Part shown: positions 1-8,767 of the stretch, in pieces
Numbering within the stretch: position 1 is the stretch's first letter
Layout of the letters: every line of letters starts with the position of its first letter
Made by a program: the position numbers and the translations under genes
Source of the DNA: Amycolatopsis azurea DSM 43854
GTDB taxonomy: Bacteria > Actinomycetota > Actinomycetes > Mycobacteriales > Pseudonocardiaceae
Direction of reading: 5' to 3'
Assembly: GCF_001995215.1 (NCBI RefSeq)
Contig: NZ_MUXN01000015.1
Location: 62,001 to 126,000, forward strand
Length of the DNA stretch: 64,000 bases
Notes under the pieces: generated by a model
The model's database searches: none
Seen by the model: the letters and a program-made list of their open reading frames with translations, nothing else
What the model was told of the DNA's origin: nothing

Positions 1-229
1 CGTTGTCGTGGTCGATCGGCACTCGATACCGCGCGCAGCTGTAGAACTTGACCTGATCGGCGGGAACACCGCGGAGCTGGTCCGCCGTGCAGGCACCCCA
101 GGCCACCGGCGCGGTCACGCCGACCTGGGCGGCGGACGTCCCGGCTTCCGGAGCGGCGACCGCCGTCCCGGACGCACCGGTCAACGCGGCGCCGGCCACG
201 AGTGCCCCTACCAGTGCGAAACCGCGCAC
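1..229 (-). CDS. Secreted alpha/beta hydrolase (tripeptidyl aminopeptidase-like), N-terminal fragment
   Basis: Only the first 76 codons are present; the gene runs off the left edge. The GTG start at 229 lies just behind a GGAGG box. The product begins with a signal peptide (MRGFALVGALVAGAAL, then a small-residue region to TAVAAPEA) and continues with a mature segment containing W-G-A-C, a second Cys (FYSCARY) and VPIDHDN. The spacing of Trp-Cys, Cys and VP-[IL]-D-[HY] is the hallmark of the N-terminus of secreted SlpD/TAP-type serine hydrolases of actinobacteria, which trim peptides outside the cell. The catalytic residues lie outside the window, so the family assignment rests on this short pattern alone. 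Confidence 0.6.
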   Translation of the reverse strand, partial: MRGFALVGALVAGAALTGASGTAVAAPEAGTSAAQVGVTAPVAWGACTADQLRGVPADQVKFYSCARYRVPIDHDN

Positions 230-385
230 CGGCCTCCTTGTGGATCTCGGCAAAACGACTCCTCCCTCGGCTGGCGACGTGAGAGACCACGTCGCACGAT
301 GCGCCGCCGACGTCACGGCGCGTAACACCAAGCGAGCCTCGCACAAGCCGGTAACCCAGTCACCGGCCGAAAGGATGGTACGAAC

Positions 386-862
386 CTATCGAGTGGTTGT
401 CTTTAACTCGAAAATCGGTAACACACGGCGAGCGGCGTCGGCCTCCATGGAGTAACCGGGCCAGAACTCCAGCAGCAGCTTCCACATCGCCTCGTACTCG
501 TCGCCGAGCAGTTCCCTGGCCCTGACCGGGATTTCCTTTCCCGCGAGCGCGACGACCGCCGCGGGTTCCGAACGCAGGTTGTGTGTCCACGCGGGATCGT
601 TCGGCCTCCCCCAATTGGAGCCGACGAGCACGAAGTCCTCATCGTGCGGGAAGTACAAAAGGTTGGTACTACGGGGCAGGCCGCTCTTGCGGCCCGTCGT
701 GGTCAGCCGCAGGGAAGGGAGCCCGGCCAGCGCGACCAGGCTCACCTTCCCCTTGAACAGCCGGTGGAGTCTCTTGTCCACCCAGATGATCCCGCCCGCG
801 AGCCCCATCAGCCACGGTTTGGTGCCGAGCACGCGGGCGAGCGAGGTGAAGGGGTTAGTCAC
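386..862 (-). CDS. Deazaflavin (F420)-dependent nitroreductase family protein, last gene of the egt operon
   Basis: The 158-residue product belongs to the DUF385/Ddn family of split-barrel proteins that bind reduced F420 or a related deazaflavin. The family signature is clear: LTTTGRKSG (about residues 53-61), followed by a strand with VLVGSNWGRP and the WxHNL motif (WTHNLRSEP) that closes the cofactor site. Its ATG start at 862 overlaps the end of egtD (855) by eight bases, so it is translated with the ergothioneine genes. Family members reduce nitro compounds, quinones or enones, and the physiological substrate here is unknown. The place after egtD is where mycobacteria carry egtE, but this protein is not a PLP enzyme and cannot do the EgtE reaction. 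Confidence 0.85.
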   Translation of the reverse strand: MTNPFTSLARVLGTKPWLMGLAGGIIWVDKRLHRLFKGKVSLVALAGLPSLRLTTTGRKSGLPRSTNLLYFPHDEDFVLVGSNWGRPNDPAWTHNLRSEPAAVVALAGKEIPVRARELLGDEYEAMWKLLLEFWPGYSMEADAARRVLPIFELKTTTR

Positions 863-1832
863 GGACAGATCTTGCCAGGCTCACCCCGAACCGCGACGCC
901 GAGTCCGTCCACCATTGCTCGACCGCGAAACCCGTTTCGGCCAGTTCCGCGGCGATCCCCTCCCGCCGGAACTTGGCGGAGATCTCGGTGCGCACGTGTT
1001 CGCCCGCGTCGAACTTGACCTGCAGGTCGGCACCCGGGATGTCGACGGTCAAGGCTTCACGGGCTCGCAGGCGCATTTCGATCCATTCGTTCTCCTCGTC
1101 CCAATACGCGACGTGGTCGAAGGCGGCCGGATCGAAGTTCGCGCCCAGGCTGTTGTTGATCACGTGGAGCACGTTGCGGTTGAACTCGGCGGTGATCCCG
1201 GCCGCGTCGTCGTAGGCGCGTTCGAGGGTCTCCCGGTCCTTCACCAGGTCTGTCCCGAGAAGGAGCCATTCCCCTTCGTCGAGTACTTCCCGGACAGAGC
1301 GCAGGAACACGGCACGGTCGGCGGGGAGGAAGTTCCCGATCGTGCCGCCGAGGAAGACCACCAGCCGCGGCCGGTCACCCGGCAGCAGGTCGAGATGCCG
1401 GGTGAAGTCGCCGACCACACCACGGACCTCGAGTGACGGGTAGTCGGCCGTGATGGCTTCCGCCGCTTCGGCGAGCGCGGACTCCGAGACATCGAGCGGC
1501 ACGAACTCCTTCAACGTGCCGTGGCTCGTGAGCGCGTCGAGCAGGAGCCGGGTCTTCTCGCTGGACCCGGAACCGAGCTCGACCAGGGTGTGCGCGCCGG
1601 AGCTCTCCGCTATCCCGCCGCCGCGCGCGGCGAGCACCTCCCGTTCGCTGCGAGTCGGGTAGTACTCGGGAAGGGCGGTGATCTTCTCGAACAGTTCGCT
1701 GCCGCGCGCGTCGTAGAACCACTTGGGCGGCAACCACTTCTGGTCCGCTTCCAGGCCGGCGCGGACGTCCGCGCGCAGCTGTTCGGTGATGTCCGACTCG
1801 CTGTGGTGTACGTCGAGATCCACTTCGGTCAT
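855..1832 (-). CDS. egtD: L-histidine N(alpha)-methyltransferase EgtD
   Basis: EgtD uses three molecules of SAM to turn histidine into hercynine (trimethylhistidine), the first committed compound of ergothioneine synthesis. The 325-residue product has the normal length and fold: an N-terminal segment with KWFYDARGSELFE, the SAM-binding motif VELGSGSSEKTR (near residue 84), VFLGGTIGNF, and a C-terminal end with EISAKFRREG and WWTD. The ATG at 1832 overlaps the egtC stop (1829) in an ATGA arrangement, so translation is coupled in the operon egtA-B-C-D. The enzyme is cytoplasmic. Confidence is high because order and sequence both agree. Confidence 0.96.
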   Translation of the reverse strand: MTEVDLDVHHSESDITEQLRADVRAGLEADQKWLPPKWFYDARGSELFEKITALPEYYPTRSEREVLAARGGGIAESSGAHTLVELGSGSSEKTRLLLDALTSHGTLKEFVPLDVSESALAEAAEAITADYPSLEVRGVVGDFTRHLDLLPGDRPRLVVFLGGTIGNFLPADRAVFLRSVREVLDEGEWLLLGTDLVKDRETLERAYDDAAGITAEFNRNVLHVINNSLGANFDPAAFDHVAYWDEENEWIEMRLRAREALTVDIPGADLQVKFDAGEHVRTEISAKFRREGIAAELAETGFAVEQWWTDSASRFGVSLARSVRD

Positions 1833-2593
1833 CGTGCCTCAGGGCTCCGATCGGCTTCGAGGGGAAGGATTCGCACGCCTTCGCCGGTGACCCGGACGGC
1901 GTGGTGGTCGGGAACGGGGATCCAGCCGGGGTCGTCGTCGCACGGTTCCGACGCGACGAGCACACCTCCGCCGATGTCCCGATAGGACAGTGAATGCGTC
2001 CACGCCGTGCCGATGAGTGTCCGGCCTTCGGTCAGCAGGAAGTTGAGCCGTGAGCCCGGCGCGGCCTCCTCGACCGCCCCGGTCAGCCACGTGACGGCCG
2101 CGAGCGGGTCTTCCCCCGCTTCGAGCCGCTCACGCAGCAAAGCCCACAGCAGCACAGAATCCGTGGTCGCCTCCATGGTCAGGAGGCGGGTGATCGGCAG
2201 TTCGGCGGCGAGTTCGGCCACCGAATCCGGCCAGCCCCTCACCACCCCGTTGTGGCTGAAGAGATAGCCGCCGCCGGTGAACGGGGCGTTCGCCGCCTCG
2301 ACCACCGGCATCCCTGTCGTGCCGTTGCGAACCGCCGCCATGAAGGCGGGTGACCGCACCGAACCGGCCAGCGCGGGCAGATCCCCGTCCGTCCACAAGG
2401 GAGCGGACCGGCGCAGCCGCAGCGGATCGGGGGCCTCGGCGTACCAGCCGAGGCCGTACCCGTCCGCGTTGACCGAACCGCCCCCGCGCATGTCGGCCGG
2501 GGCGTAGGACTGCACAAGCAGCGAATGAGGGGCGTGAAAAAGCGTCTCGGCGGGCGAACGCGGCTCGCCGAGATACGCGAGATGACGGCACAT
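1829..2593 (-). CDS. egtC: Gamma-glutamyl-hercynylcysteine sulfoxide hydrolase EgtC
   Basis: EgtC is a class II glutamine amidotransferase-fold hydrolase that removes the glutamyl group from gamma-glutamyl-hercynylcysteine sulfoxide. The 254-residue product begins M-C-R-H-L-A-Y, leaving Cys2 as the N-terminal nucleophile after Met removal; this fixes the start at 2593 although the reading frame is open further upstream. Other family motifs are NADGYGLGWY (about 44-53), the RSPAFM region and FSHNGVVRGW. The start lies five bases after the egtB stop and the stop overlaps egtD. A lower-likelihood alternative is a generic GATase, but the operon context rules for EgtC. Confidence 0.94.
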   Translation of the reverse strand: MCRHLAYLGEPRSPAETLFHAPHSLLVQSYAPADMRGGGSVNADGYGLGWYAEAPDPLRLRRSAPLWTDGDLPALAGSVRSPAFMAAVRNGTTGMPVVEAANAPFTGGGYLFSHNGVVRGWPDSVAELAAELPITRLLTMEATTDSVLLWALLRERLEAGEDPLAAVTWLTGAVEEAAPGSRLNFLLTEGRTLIGTAWTHSLSYRDIGGGVLVASEPCDDDPGWIPVPDHHAVRVTGEGVRILPLEADRSPEAR

Positions 2594-2598
2594 GCCGC

Positions 2599-3948
2599 TC
2601 AGGCCACCTCGCCAGGTCGTGCGTCCCGGGCACAGCGGAACCCGGAGAAGATCTGCCGCCGGATCGGATGGTCCCAGTTGCGGAACGTACCGCGGATGGC
2701 CGCCGCGTCCGTGCCGAACGAGCCACCGCGCAGGATCCGGTAATCGCCGCCGAAGAACACCTCCGAGTACTCCTTGTACGGAAACGCGGTGAATCCCGGA
2801 TATGCCTCGAATCCGCTGCTGGTCCACTCCCAGACGTCGCCGATCAGCTGGTGCACGCCCAGCGGTGAGACACCGGCCGGGTACGCGCCGACCTCGGCGG
2901 GCCGAAGGTGCCGCTGCCCGAGGTTGGCGTGCTCGGGCCTGGGTTCCTCGTCACCCCAAGGGAACCGGCGTGAACGGCCGGTCGCCGGGTCGAACCTGGC
3001 GGCCTTCTCCCATTCCGGTTCCGTCGGCAGCCGACGGCCCGCCCAGGCGGCGTACGCCTCGGCCTCGTGGAAGGAGACGTGGACGACGGGTTCCCCCGCG
3101 GGCACCTTCTCGTGGACGCCGAACCGCGTGCGCCACCAGCCGTCCTGTTCGCGGTTCCAGAAACGCGGCGCGTGGATGCCGCGCTCGCTGCGGTACGCCC
3201 AGCCGCGTTCACTCCACCACTTCGGGTCCTCATAGCCTCCGGAGTCGAGGAACTCGATGTACGCCCCGCAGGTGACCGGCGTGGTGTCGATGAAGAACGC
3301 CTCCACCGCGACCTCGTGCGCCGGGCGCTCGTTGTCCAGCGCCCACGGTTCGGCGGAGGTGCCCATGGTGAAGGCACCGCCGGGCACGAACACCTCGGCG
3401 AGCAGGCGTCCGGATCGCGACGGCGGCGGAGCGGGCGCGTGCAGCACCGGATCGCCCTTGCGGAGCTGGTGGGTGGCCAGCATCGTCTCGTCGTGCTGCT
3501 GCTCGTGCTGGGTGATCATGCCGAAGGCGAAGGCGTCCTCGGTGAGCCGCCTGCCTTGCAGCGGAACCTTTTCCAGGATGTCGAAGGATTTCTCCCTGAC
3601 CTCCCGGACGTATTTGCGTGCTTCCTCCGGGCTCAGCAGTGGCAGCTCCGGGCGGTCCGCGCGGGCGTGCTGGAACGCGTCGTAGATGTCGTCGATGTCC
3701 GGCCGGAGCGCCTCGCGCCCGCCGACGTCGCGGACCAGCCAGAGCTCTTCCTGGCTGCCGATGTGCGCGAGGTCCCAGACCAGCGGCGACATCAGTTTCG
3801 AATGCTGGCGGACCAGGTCTTCGTCGTCGACGTCGGTCAGCGCGACACTGCGCTCGCGCGCCCTGGTGAGTGCCTCGGCGGCGTGAGCCCGCAGGTCTTG
3901 CGGGCTCAGCGCGCGAAGCGGGTTGGTCTCGGTGCTTTCCACGCTCAT
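2599..3948 (-). CDS. egtB: Hercynine oxygenase / sulfoxide synthase EgtB
   Basis: EgtB is the non-heme iron enzyme that joins hercynine to gamma-glutamylcysteine with oxygen, forming the C-S bond of ergothioneine. The 449-residue product has an N-terminal DinB-like helical domain carrying the three iron ligands, seen as His62 (DLAHIGSQEE) and the HxxxHxE motif with His148 and His152 (TQHEQQHDETM), and a C-terminal formylglycine-generating-enzyme-like domain (VPGGAFTMGT, EWEKAARF, GDVWEWTSS, LRGGSF). The start at 3948 overlaps the egtA stop in ATGA; the frame remains open upstream but that stretch lies within egtA. The use of gamma-glutamylcysteine rather than free cysteine is implied by egtA and egtC being present. 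Confidence 0.96.
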   Translation of the reverse strand: MSVESTETNPLRALSPQDLRAHAAEALTRARERSVALTDVDDEDLVRQHSKLMSPLVWDLAHIGSQEELWLVRDVGGREALRPDIDDIYDAFQHARADRPELPLLSPEEARKYVREVREKSFDILEKVPLQGRRLTEDAFAFGMITQHEQQHDETMLATHQLRKGDPVLHAPAPPPSRSGRLLAEVFVPGGAFTMGTSAEPWALDNERPAHEVAVEAFFIDTTPVTCGAYIEFLDSGGYEDPKWWSERGWAYRSERGIHAPRFWNREQDGWWRTRFGVHEKVPAGEPVVHVSFHEAEAYAAWAGRRLPTEPEWEKAARFDPATGRSRRFPWGDEEPRPEHANLGQRHLRPAEVGAYPAGVSPLGVHQLIGDVWEWTSSGFEAYPGFTAFPYKEYSEVFFGGDYRILRGGSFGTDAAAIRGTFRNWDHPIRRQIFSGFRCARDARPGEVA

Positions 3949-5207
3949 GACTGCCGGCTCCTCGAACCCCGCACGAGGGACTGCACGCCCTCGCTGATCT
4001 CGGTGATGGTCTCCGGCGGCAGACCGGTCGTGCCGAGTTCGGCGCAACCGAGGTCCACCACCTTCCTCGCGACGGTGGCGATCGTCCGGTCGGCGAGGCC
4101 GAACCGGGCCGCGCACTCCCATCTGCCCAGTACCGGTTCGCACAGCTCGAGCACCTTGTCCACTGTGGACGGGCGCGCGAGCAGTGCGGCCAGCAGGGCC
4201 ACCGGGTGCAGCCACCGGGCGGCGGGCTGGGCGTCCAGGTAACGGATCTCCAGGTACCCCTGTGGACGGACCGGGGTGAAGAAGGTCGTCAGGTGATAGG
4301 CCAGATCGTCCTCGGTCGGCCTGCCGAGTCCGGCGCCCTCGCCCCGCCCGTCGATCCAGTCGGCGAAGGTCAGGGAATCGGGCGCGTCCCAGCGGCCGTC
4401 GCCGCCGGGAAGGACCATCAGCGGGGTGTCCAGGATCCTGCTCGCCCACTCCCCCGCCGGATCCTTGGTCGGTTCCGCCGACCGGGTGCGGACCCTTTCG
4501 GTGTCCATCACGGCCAGCCAGCGCGCGGACGCGTGGCCGGTGTCGCGTCCGGCGTGGATCCGGGAGTTGGCGAAGGTGGCGAGCAAGGGCGGGCCGAGCG
4601 CGTGGACGGCGGCCCAGCGGTCGGCCAGATCGCCCGCCTCGCCGGTGTCCACACAGACCTGCAGGCCCGCGGTGCTGCACATCATCGTCGCGCCCCCGGC
4701 GCCCATCGGGGCGAAGCGGCGTTCCATCGCGGCGTAGCGGGGTGTGCCCAGTTTGCGGACGGGGGCCCGATACCTGTCTATCCCGGTGTCTCCCAGGAAC
4801 AGGCCTTGGGCGGCGAGAAGGGTTTCGAGGTGGGCCAGATCGGCCGAGACGACGGCGTCCAGGTGACGCAGTGTGGTCTGGGGTTGAGCGGAGATCTCCA
4901 CCTGGCATCCGGGCTCGAGGCTCAGCGGTGAACCTGCCGGAAGCGGGAGGGCGGGGCTGTCGGGGCGCAGTGTCCGCGGGGTGTGCGGGCCGAGCGCGGT
5001 GGCGAGATCGTCGGGATCGAGGGGCCGGGCGGGCTCGTCGGCGTAGTGCACGGTGAATTCCAGCTCCACGCCGAGAAGTCTCGGCGGCCCGTGCTTGAAG
5101 CACACGGAAGCCACGTACGCCTCACCCTCGGCGCGGTCCGACAGGACCTTCGCCGTCGCGTTCGACGCGCTCCCGGACTTCTCGGGGAAATCATGAACAG
5201 TAGTCAT
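3945..5207 (-). CDS. egtA: Glutamate-cysteine ligase EgtA
   Basis: EgtA couples glutamate and cysteine with ATP to gamma-glutamylcysteine, the sulfur donor used by EgtB. The 420-residue product is a GCS2-family ligase: the N-terminal LLGVELEF motif binds Mg-ATP/glutamate, followed by LEPGCQVEISAQP, a MMCSTAGLQV segment and a C-terminal PQGYLEIRYLD motif. It is the first gene of egtABCD plus a nitroreductase gene, and the 130 bases before it (to the LysR gene at 5338) must hold the operon promoter, although no clear operator was found there. The neighbouring LysR gene ends toward this promoter and may be unrelated. Confidence 0.95.
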   Translation of the reverse strand: MTTVHDFPEKSGSASNATAKVLSDRAEGEAYVASVCFKHGPPRLLGVELEFTVHYADEPARPLDPDDLATALGPHTPRTLRPDSPALPLPAGSPLSLEPGCQVEISAQPQTTLRHLDAVVSADLAHLETLLAAQGLFLGDTGIDRYRAPVRKLGTPRYAAMERRFAPMGAGGATMMCSTAGLQVCVDTGEAGDLADRWAAVHALGPPLLATFANSRIHAGRDTGHASARWLAVMDTERVRTRSAEPTKDPAGEWASRILDTPLMVLPGGDGRWDAPDSLTFADWIDGRGEGAGLGRPTEDDLAYHLTTFFTPVRPQGYLEIRYLDAQPAARWLHPVALLAALLARPSTVDKVLELCEPVLGRWECAARFGLADRTIATVARKVVDLGCAELGTTGLPPETITEISEGVQSLVRGSRSRQS

Positions 5208-5337
5208 CTTTCCGTCGTCCAGTCGGTTGTCCGATACCTGAGAAACCTTGACTTCGGACGCTACACGCGGGGTCCGACAAATTCAGGTGCGTTCTTGCCG
5301 GGCAGGATCGGCGGACCACCTCTTAGGACCGGACGAA

Positions 5338-6261
5338 TCAGGGCAAAGCGGCCTCGGTTCCCAGGCCCAGTGCCACGGCGGCGTCCCGGACCGCCCCGAT
5401 GACCAGCTGCAGGGCCGGGCGCCGTGACGTCGTCGTCCGGTAGGCGATCGAAACCGTTCGGAGCAATGGTGTGGTCAACGCGACGACGTCGATCCCGGGA
5501 GGACGGAGACCGAGCCCGAGATCCGAAACGAGGGTCACCCCGAGCCCCGCCCGGACCATCGCCATCGCCGTCGACTGCTCCTCGACCTCGTGGTTGATCT
5601 TGGGTTCGAACCCGTGGCGGTGACACGCGGTGCGCACCGCGCGACCGAAGTGACTCTTCGGGCTGGCGAGGATCCAGGGATGCTCGGCCAATTCGGGCAG
5701 GGACGCGCTGCCTGCCGGAACGGCGCCGGCGGGCACCGCGGCGTGCAGCCGTTCGACCGCGATCACCGCGCGCTCCAGTCCGGCGTCCCACGGCATCGGC
5801 GCGTCGGAGTAGTCGATCACGAACGAAAGGTCCAGTTCGCCGTCGCGGACGGCGTCGGCGGTGTCCTCGGGCGCCAGCTCGCGGGTCCGGACCTGGATCC
5901 CCGGATGCGCACCCGCCAGTGTGGTGAGCGCATGCGGCAGCAGTCCCGAAGCGACCGACGCCCACACCCCGGCCATGAGCCGGACCGAAACGGTCTCCTG
6001 TGCCTCCTCTAGGGCCAGCGTCGCCCGTTCGACCGACCCCAGGATCTCCTCGGCGTGTTCGGTGAGCAACAACCCCAGTTCGGTCAGCTGCACTCGTCTG
6101 CCGAATCTCTCGAACAGCTTCGCGCCCACGTCCCGCTCCAGCTGCGCCAGCTGCTGCGAAACAGCCGAAGCGGTGTAATGCAGCGACGCCGCCGCGGCCG
6201 TGACGGTGCCGCGCCGGCTCAGTTCGCGAAGCATCCGGAGGCGGTGCAACGAAAGCTCCAT
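5338..6261 (-). CDS. LysR family transcriptional regulator
   Basis: A 307-residue LysR-type regulator. It starts MELSLHRLRML at 6261, chosen because the helix-turn-helix normally begins within the first few residues; the frame is open 23 codons further but without family similarity. The N-terminal wHTH includes GTVTAAAASLHYTASAVSQQLAQLE, here quoted in parts: the recognition helix is SAVSQQLAQLE (about 32-42). The rest is a periplasmic-binding-protein-like effector domain (TTPLL and FVIDYSD segments). It is divergent from the amino-acid dehydrogenase at 6424 with 162 bases between them, the usual arrangement for LysR control of the divergent gene. The effector is unknown; an amino acid is a reasonable guess. 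Confidence 0.88.
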   Translation of the reverse strand: MELSLHRLRMLRELSRRGTVTAAAASLHYTASAVSQQLAQLERDVGAKLFERFGRRVQLTELGLLLTEHAEEILGSVERATLALEEAQETVSVRLMAGVWASVASGLLPHALTTLAGAHPGIQVRTRELAPEDTADAVRDGELDLSFVIDYSDAPMPWDAGLERAVIAVERLHAAVPAGAVPAGSASLPELAEHPWILASPKSHFGRAVRTACHRHGFEPKINHEVEEQSTAMAMVRAGLGVTLVSDLGLGLRPPGIDVVALTTPLLRTVSIAYRTTTSRRPALQLVIGAVRDAAVALGLGTEAALP

Positions 6262-6423
6262 GCCCCCAACGTAATCGGGTGCGGTCGCGGATGCCGGGTG
6301 ACGCGTTACACCAGTTTCTCTGCACATCATCGTTCAGATTCGGTAAATGGACGCCCGCCCCCGGCAGGGCGCACCCTCGGAAGTGGCGCAGGACGACCCC
6401 GAATCCCCGAAGGAGGTGGCCGC

Positions 6424-7614
6424 ATGGCCGCGAGGAACGCCGAACCGCTGATGAGGCTCATCTGGACCGACCCCGTCACCGGTGCCACCGGCTTTCTCGT
6501 TGTGCACAGCCTGGTCTCCGGCATCGCGACCGGCGGGACCAGGATGCGCGCGGGCTGCACGATGACGGAGGTCGAGGACCTGGCGAGGGGGATGGCGAAC
6601 AAGACCGCGACCTTCGGCCTGCCGGTCGGCGGGGCCAAGGGCGGTATCGACTTCGACCCGAAGGACGACCGCGCTTTCGGTGTGCTGGAACGGTTCTGCG
6701 CGTTCCTGCGGCCGTGGATCGACAACCACTGGGTGACCGCCGAGGATCTCGGCGTACCGCAGCACCTGATCGACGAGGTGTTCGCGAAACTGGGGCTCGA
6801 GCAGTCGTACCACGCCGCGATCCGCCGTTCGGCCGATCCGGCGCACACCCTTCGCCGCGTGCAGGCCGGGTTGAGCACCCCGGTCCCCGGCGGGCTCCTG
6901 CTCGGCGACGTCATCGGCGGCTACGGCGTCGCACAGGCCTGCCTCGGGGTCGCCGACGCGTGGGAGTGGCCCGCCGAGAAGACGACGGTCGCCATCCAGG
7001 GCATCGGCACGATGGGCGGCGGCGCGGCCTGGTACCTGCACGAGGCCGGGATGAAGGTCGTCGCGGTCGCCGACGCGGCCGGGACGCTGTACCGGCCCGA
7101 AGGCCTCGACATCCCCGCGCTGCTGGACCTGCGTGACGAGTACGGCGAGATCGACCGCGGCCGGCTCCCCGCCGACGTCCGGCTGCTCCCCCGTGACGAG
7201 ATCGTCTCGACGGACGCCGACATCTTCGTCCCGGCGGCGATCTCCTACGCGCTGCGCGCCGGGAACCAGGGCATGGTCAGGGCGAAGGTCGTCATCGAGG
7301 CGGCCAACGCGGCGACCACCCCCGACGCCGAGGCGGGCCTCGCCGCCCGTGGCATCCCGGTGATCCCGGACTTCGTCGCCAACGCGGGCGCGGCGGCGTG
7401 GGCCTGGTGGCTTCTGCTCGGCGAGGTCGGCGCCGATCCCGCCGACTCGTTCCAGCGACTGCGGACGGAGATGCGGGCGAAGGTGGCGCTGCTGCTGAGT
7501 TCGTGGAACCTCGACCGGATCGCTCCGCGCACCACCGGCCTGCGGCTGGCCGAAACCACCCGTTCGGACGCGGCCACCACCCCCGAGTCCGCCCCCGTGC
7601 TGGTCATTCCCTGA
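6424..7614 (+). CDS. Glu/Leu/Phe/Val family amino-acid dehydrogenase
   Basis: The 396-residue product belongs to the NAD(P)-dependent glutamate/leucine/phenylalanine/valine dehydrogenases, which interconvert an amino acid and its 2-oxo acid plus ammonia. Visible motifs are the substrate-binding VGGAKGGIDF with its catalytic lysine (about 75-84), TAEDLGV with the catalytic aspartate, and the Rossmann fold GIGTMGGGAAWYL (about 195-207). The ATG at 6424 follows a strong GAAGGAGG site at the usual spacing. The length is near that of the leucine/valine enzymes, shorter than hexameric glutamate dehydrogenases, but the substrate cannot be set from sequence. Divergent LysR gene at 6261 may regulate it; a strong palindrome lies right behind the stop. 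Confidence 0.88.
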   Translation: MAARNAEPLMRLIWTDPVTGATGFLVVHSLVSGIATGGTRMRAGCTMTEVEDLARGMANKTATFGLPVGGAKGGIDFDPKDDRAFGVLERFCAFLRPWIDNHWVTAEDLGVPQHLIDEVFAKLGLEQSYHAAIRRSADPAHTLRRVQAGLSTPVPGGLLLGDVIGGYGVAQACLGVADAWEWPAEKTTVAIQGIGTMGGGAAWYLHEAGMKVVAVADAAGTLYRPEGLDIPALLDLRDEYGEIDRGRLPADVRLLPRDEIVSTDADIFVPAAISYALRAGNQGMVRAKVVIEAANAATTPDAEAGLAARGIPVIPDFVANAGAAAWAWWLLLGEVGADPADSFQRLRTEMRAKVALLLSSWNLDRIAPRTTGLRLAETTRSDAATTPESAPVLVIP

Positions 7615-7641
7615 CGCTTTTGCCCACGACCACCTACTCGT

Positions 7642-7694
7642 TCCGTGAAGGCCTCCTTGAGGGACCCTGGGTCCCTCAAGGAGGCCTTCACGGA
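7642..7694. repeat. Perfect 53-bp palindrome, family A (TCCGTGAAGGCCTCCTT)
   Basis: Two 26-base arms pair without mismatch around one central T. The outer 17 bases TCCGTGAAGGCCTCCTT are shared with palindromes at 24904 and 36143, whereas the inner part differs. It sits between two genes facing each other (dehydrogenase stop 7614, peptidase stop 7711), a place fit for a bidirectional terminator, but there is no U-tract. Confidence 0.9.
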
Positions 7695-7710
7695 CTTGGG
7701 ATTCGGTGCT

Positions 7711-8658
7711 TCAGGAGGCGAAGCGGTCGGTGGCGCCGATGAGGACTTCGCGCATCGGCTCGTCCTGGGTGCTGTGCCCGACCTCGTCGATGACGACCAG
7801 CTCGCTGCCCGGCCACGCGTGCGCCAGTTCCCACGGGGTACCGATGAGATTGCTCAGGTCCAGGCAGCCCTCGGCGAGCACCGCCGGGATGTGGGCCAGC
7901 GTCTTGGCCTCCCGCAGGACCACGCCTTCGTCCAAAAAGGACCCTTGGCTCCAGTAGTGCGTGACGAGCCGGGCGAACGCCAGCCGGAACTTCGGTGTCT
8001 CGAAGCTCTTGTACGGCGGGGAAGTCGGGATGATCGCGTCCTCCCAGGCACACCAGTCGGCGGCCGCCTTCTCGTGCACCGCGGGATCCGGATCCATCAG
8101 CAGCTTGAGGTACGCCGCCGCCAGGTCGCCGTCGCGGTCCTCCTCGGGAACACCCTCGCGGAACTTGGCCCAAGCGTCGGGGAAGACACCTCCGAGACCG
8201 CGGGTGAGCAGGTCGGTCTCGCTCCGGCGCCCGGTGGCCAGGCCCATCAGGACCATCTCCGAGACGCGGTCCGGATGCCGCTCGGCGTAGACCAGTGCGA
8301 GCACCGAGCCCCAGGAACCGCCGAAGAGCAGCCACTTCTCGATGCCCAGATGCTCGCGGAGCCGCTCCATGTCGGCGACCAGGTGGTCGGTGGTGTTCGC
8401 CGAGAGGTCGGCCTCGGGCTCACCCGCGTGCGGTGTGCTCCGGCCGCAGCCCCGCTGGTCGAACAGCACCACGCGGTACTTGGCCGGGTCGAAGTAGCGG
8501 CGCAGACCGGCGCTACAGCCGGTTCCCGGGCCACCGTGCAGCGTGACGGCGGGTTTGCCGTCGGGGTTCCCGCAGACCTCCCAGTACACGAGGTGCCCGT
8601 CGCCGACGTCGAGCATCCCGTGGTCGTACGGTTCGATTTCCGGATACAGCCGTGTCAC
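7711..8658 (-). CDS. pip: Proline iminopeptidase (alpha/beta hydrolase, S33)
   Basis: The 315-residue enzyme removes N-terminal proline from peptides in the cytoplasm. It shows the family motifs HGGPGTGCS (oxyanion loop), FDQRGCGRSTPH, the nucleophile elbow GGSWGS, and near the end the charge-relay region. The GTG start at 8658 is preceded by a GGAGG box and gives the typical N-terminus VTRLYPEIEPYDHG; longer versions run into sequence without similarity. The gene stands alone and ends 16 bases from a 53-bp palindrome. A different substrate preference within S33 is possible, but the HGGPG and DQRGCGRS blocks are those of Pip. Confidence 0.9.
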   Translation of the reverse strand: MTRLYPEIEPYDHGMLDVGDGHLVYWEVCGNPDGKPAVTLHGGPGTGCSAGLRRYFDPAKYRVVLFDQRGCGRSTPHAGEPEADLSANTTDHLVADMERLREHLGIEKWLLFGGSWGSVLALVYAERHPDRVSEMVLMGLATGRRSETDLLTRGLGGVFPDAWAKFREGVPEEDRDGDLAAAYLKLLMDPDPAVHEKAAADWCAWEDAIIPTSPPYKSFETPKFRLAFARLVTHYWSQGSFLDEGVVLREAKTLAHIPAVLAEGCLDLSNLIGTPWELAHAWPGSELVVIDEVGHSTQDEPMREVLIGATDRFAS

Positions 8659-8767
8659 GTTCTCGTCCTCCCAGACCAGCCAGAAATACAACAGCGCTGT
8701 CACAATAGCGGTGACGGGTCCTCCGGCGCGCGGGGTTTGTCGCGCGGGGTGAGCGGTGGGCCGGGGT

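Noticed and set aside
2599..5103. A single 834-codon open frame covering egtB and most of egtA
   Set aside because: Only the egtB part (from 3948) has protein similarity; the N-terminal part is the out-of-frame complement of egtA in a GC-rich genome.
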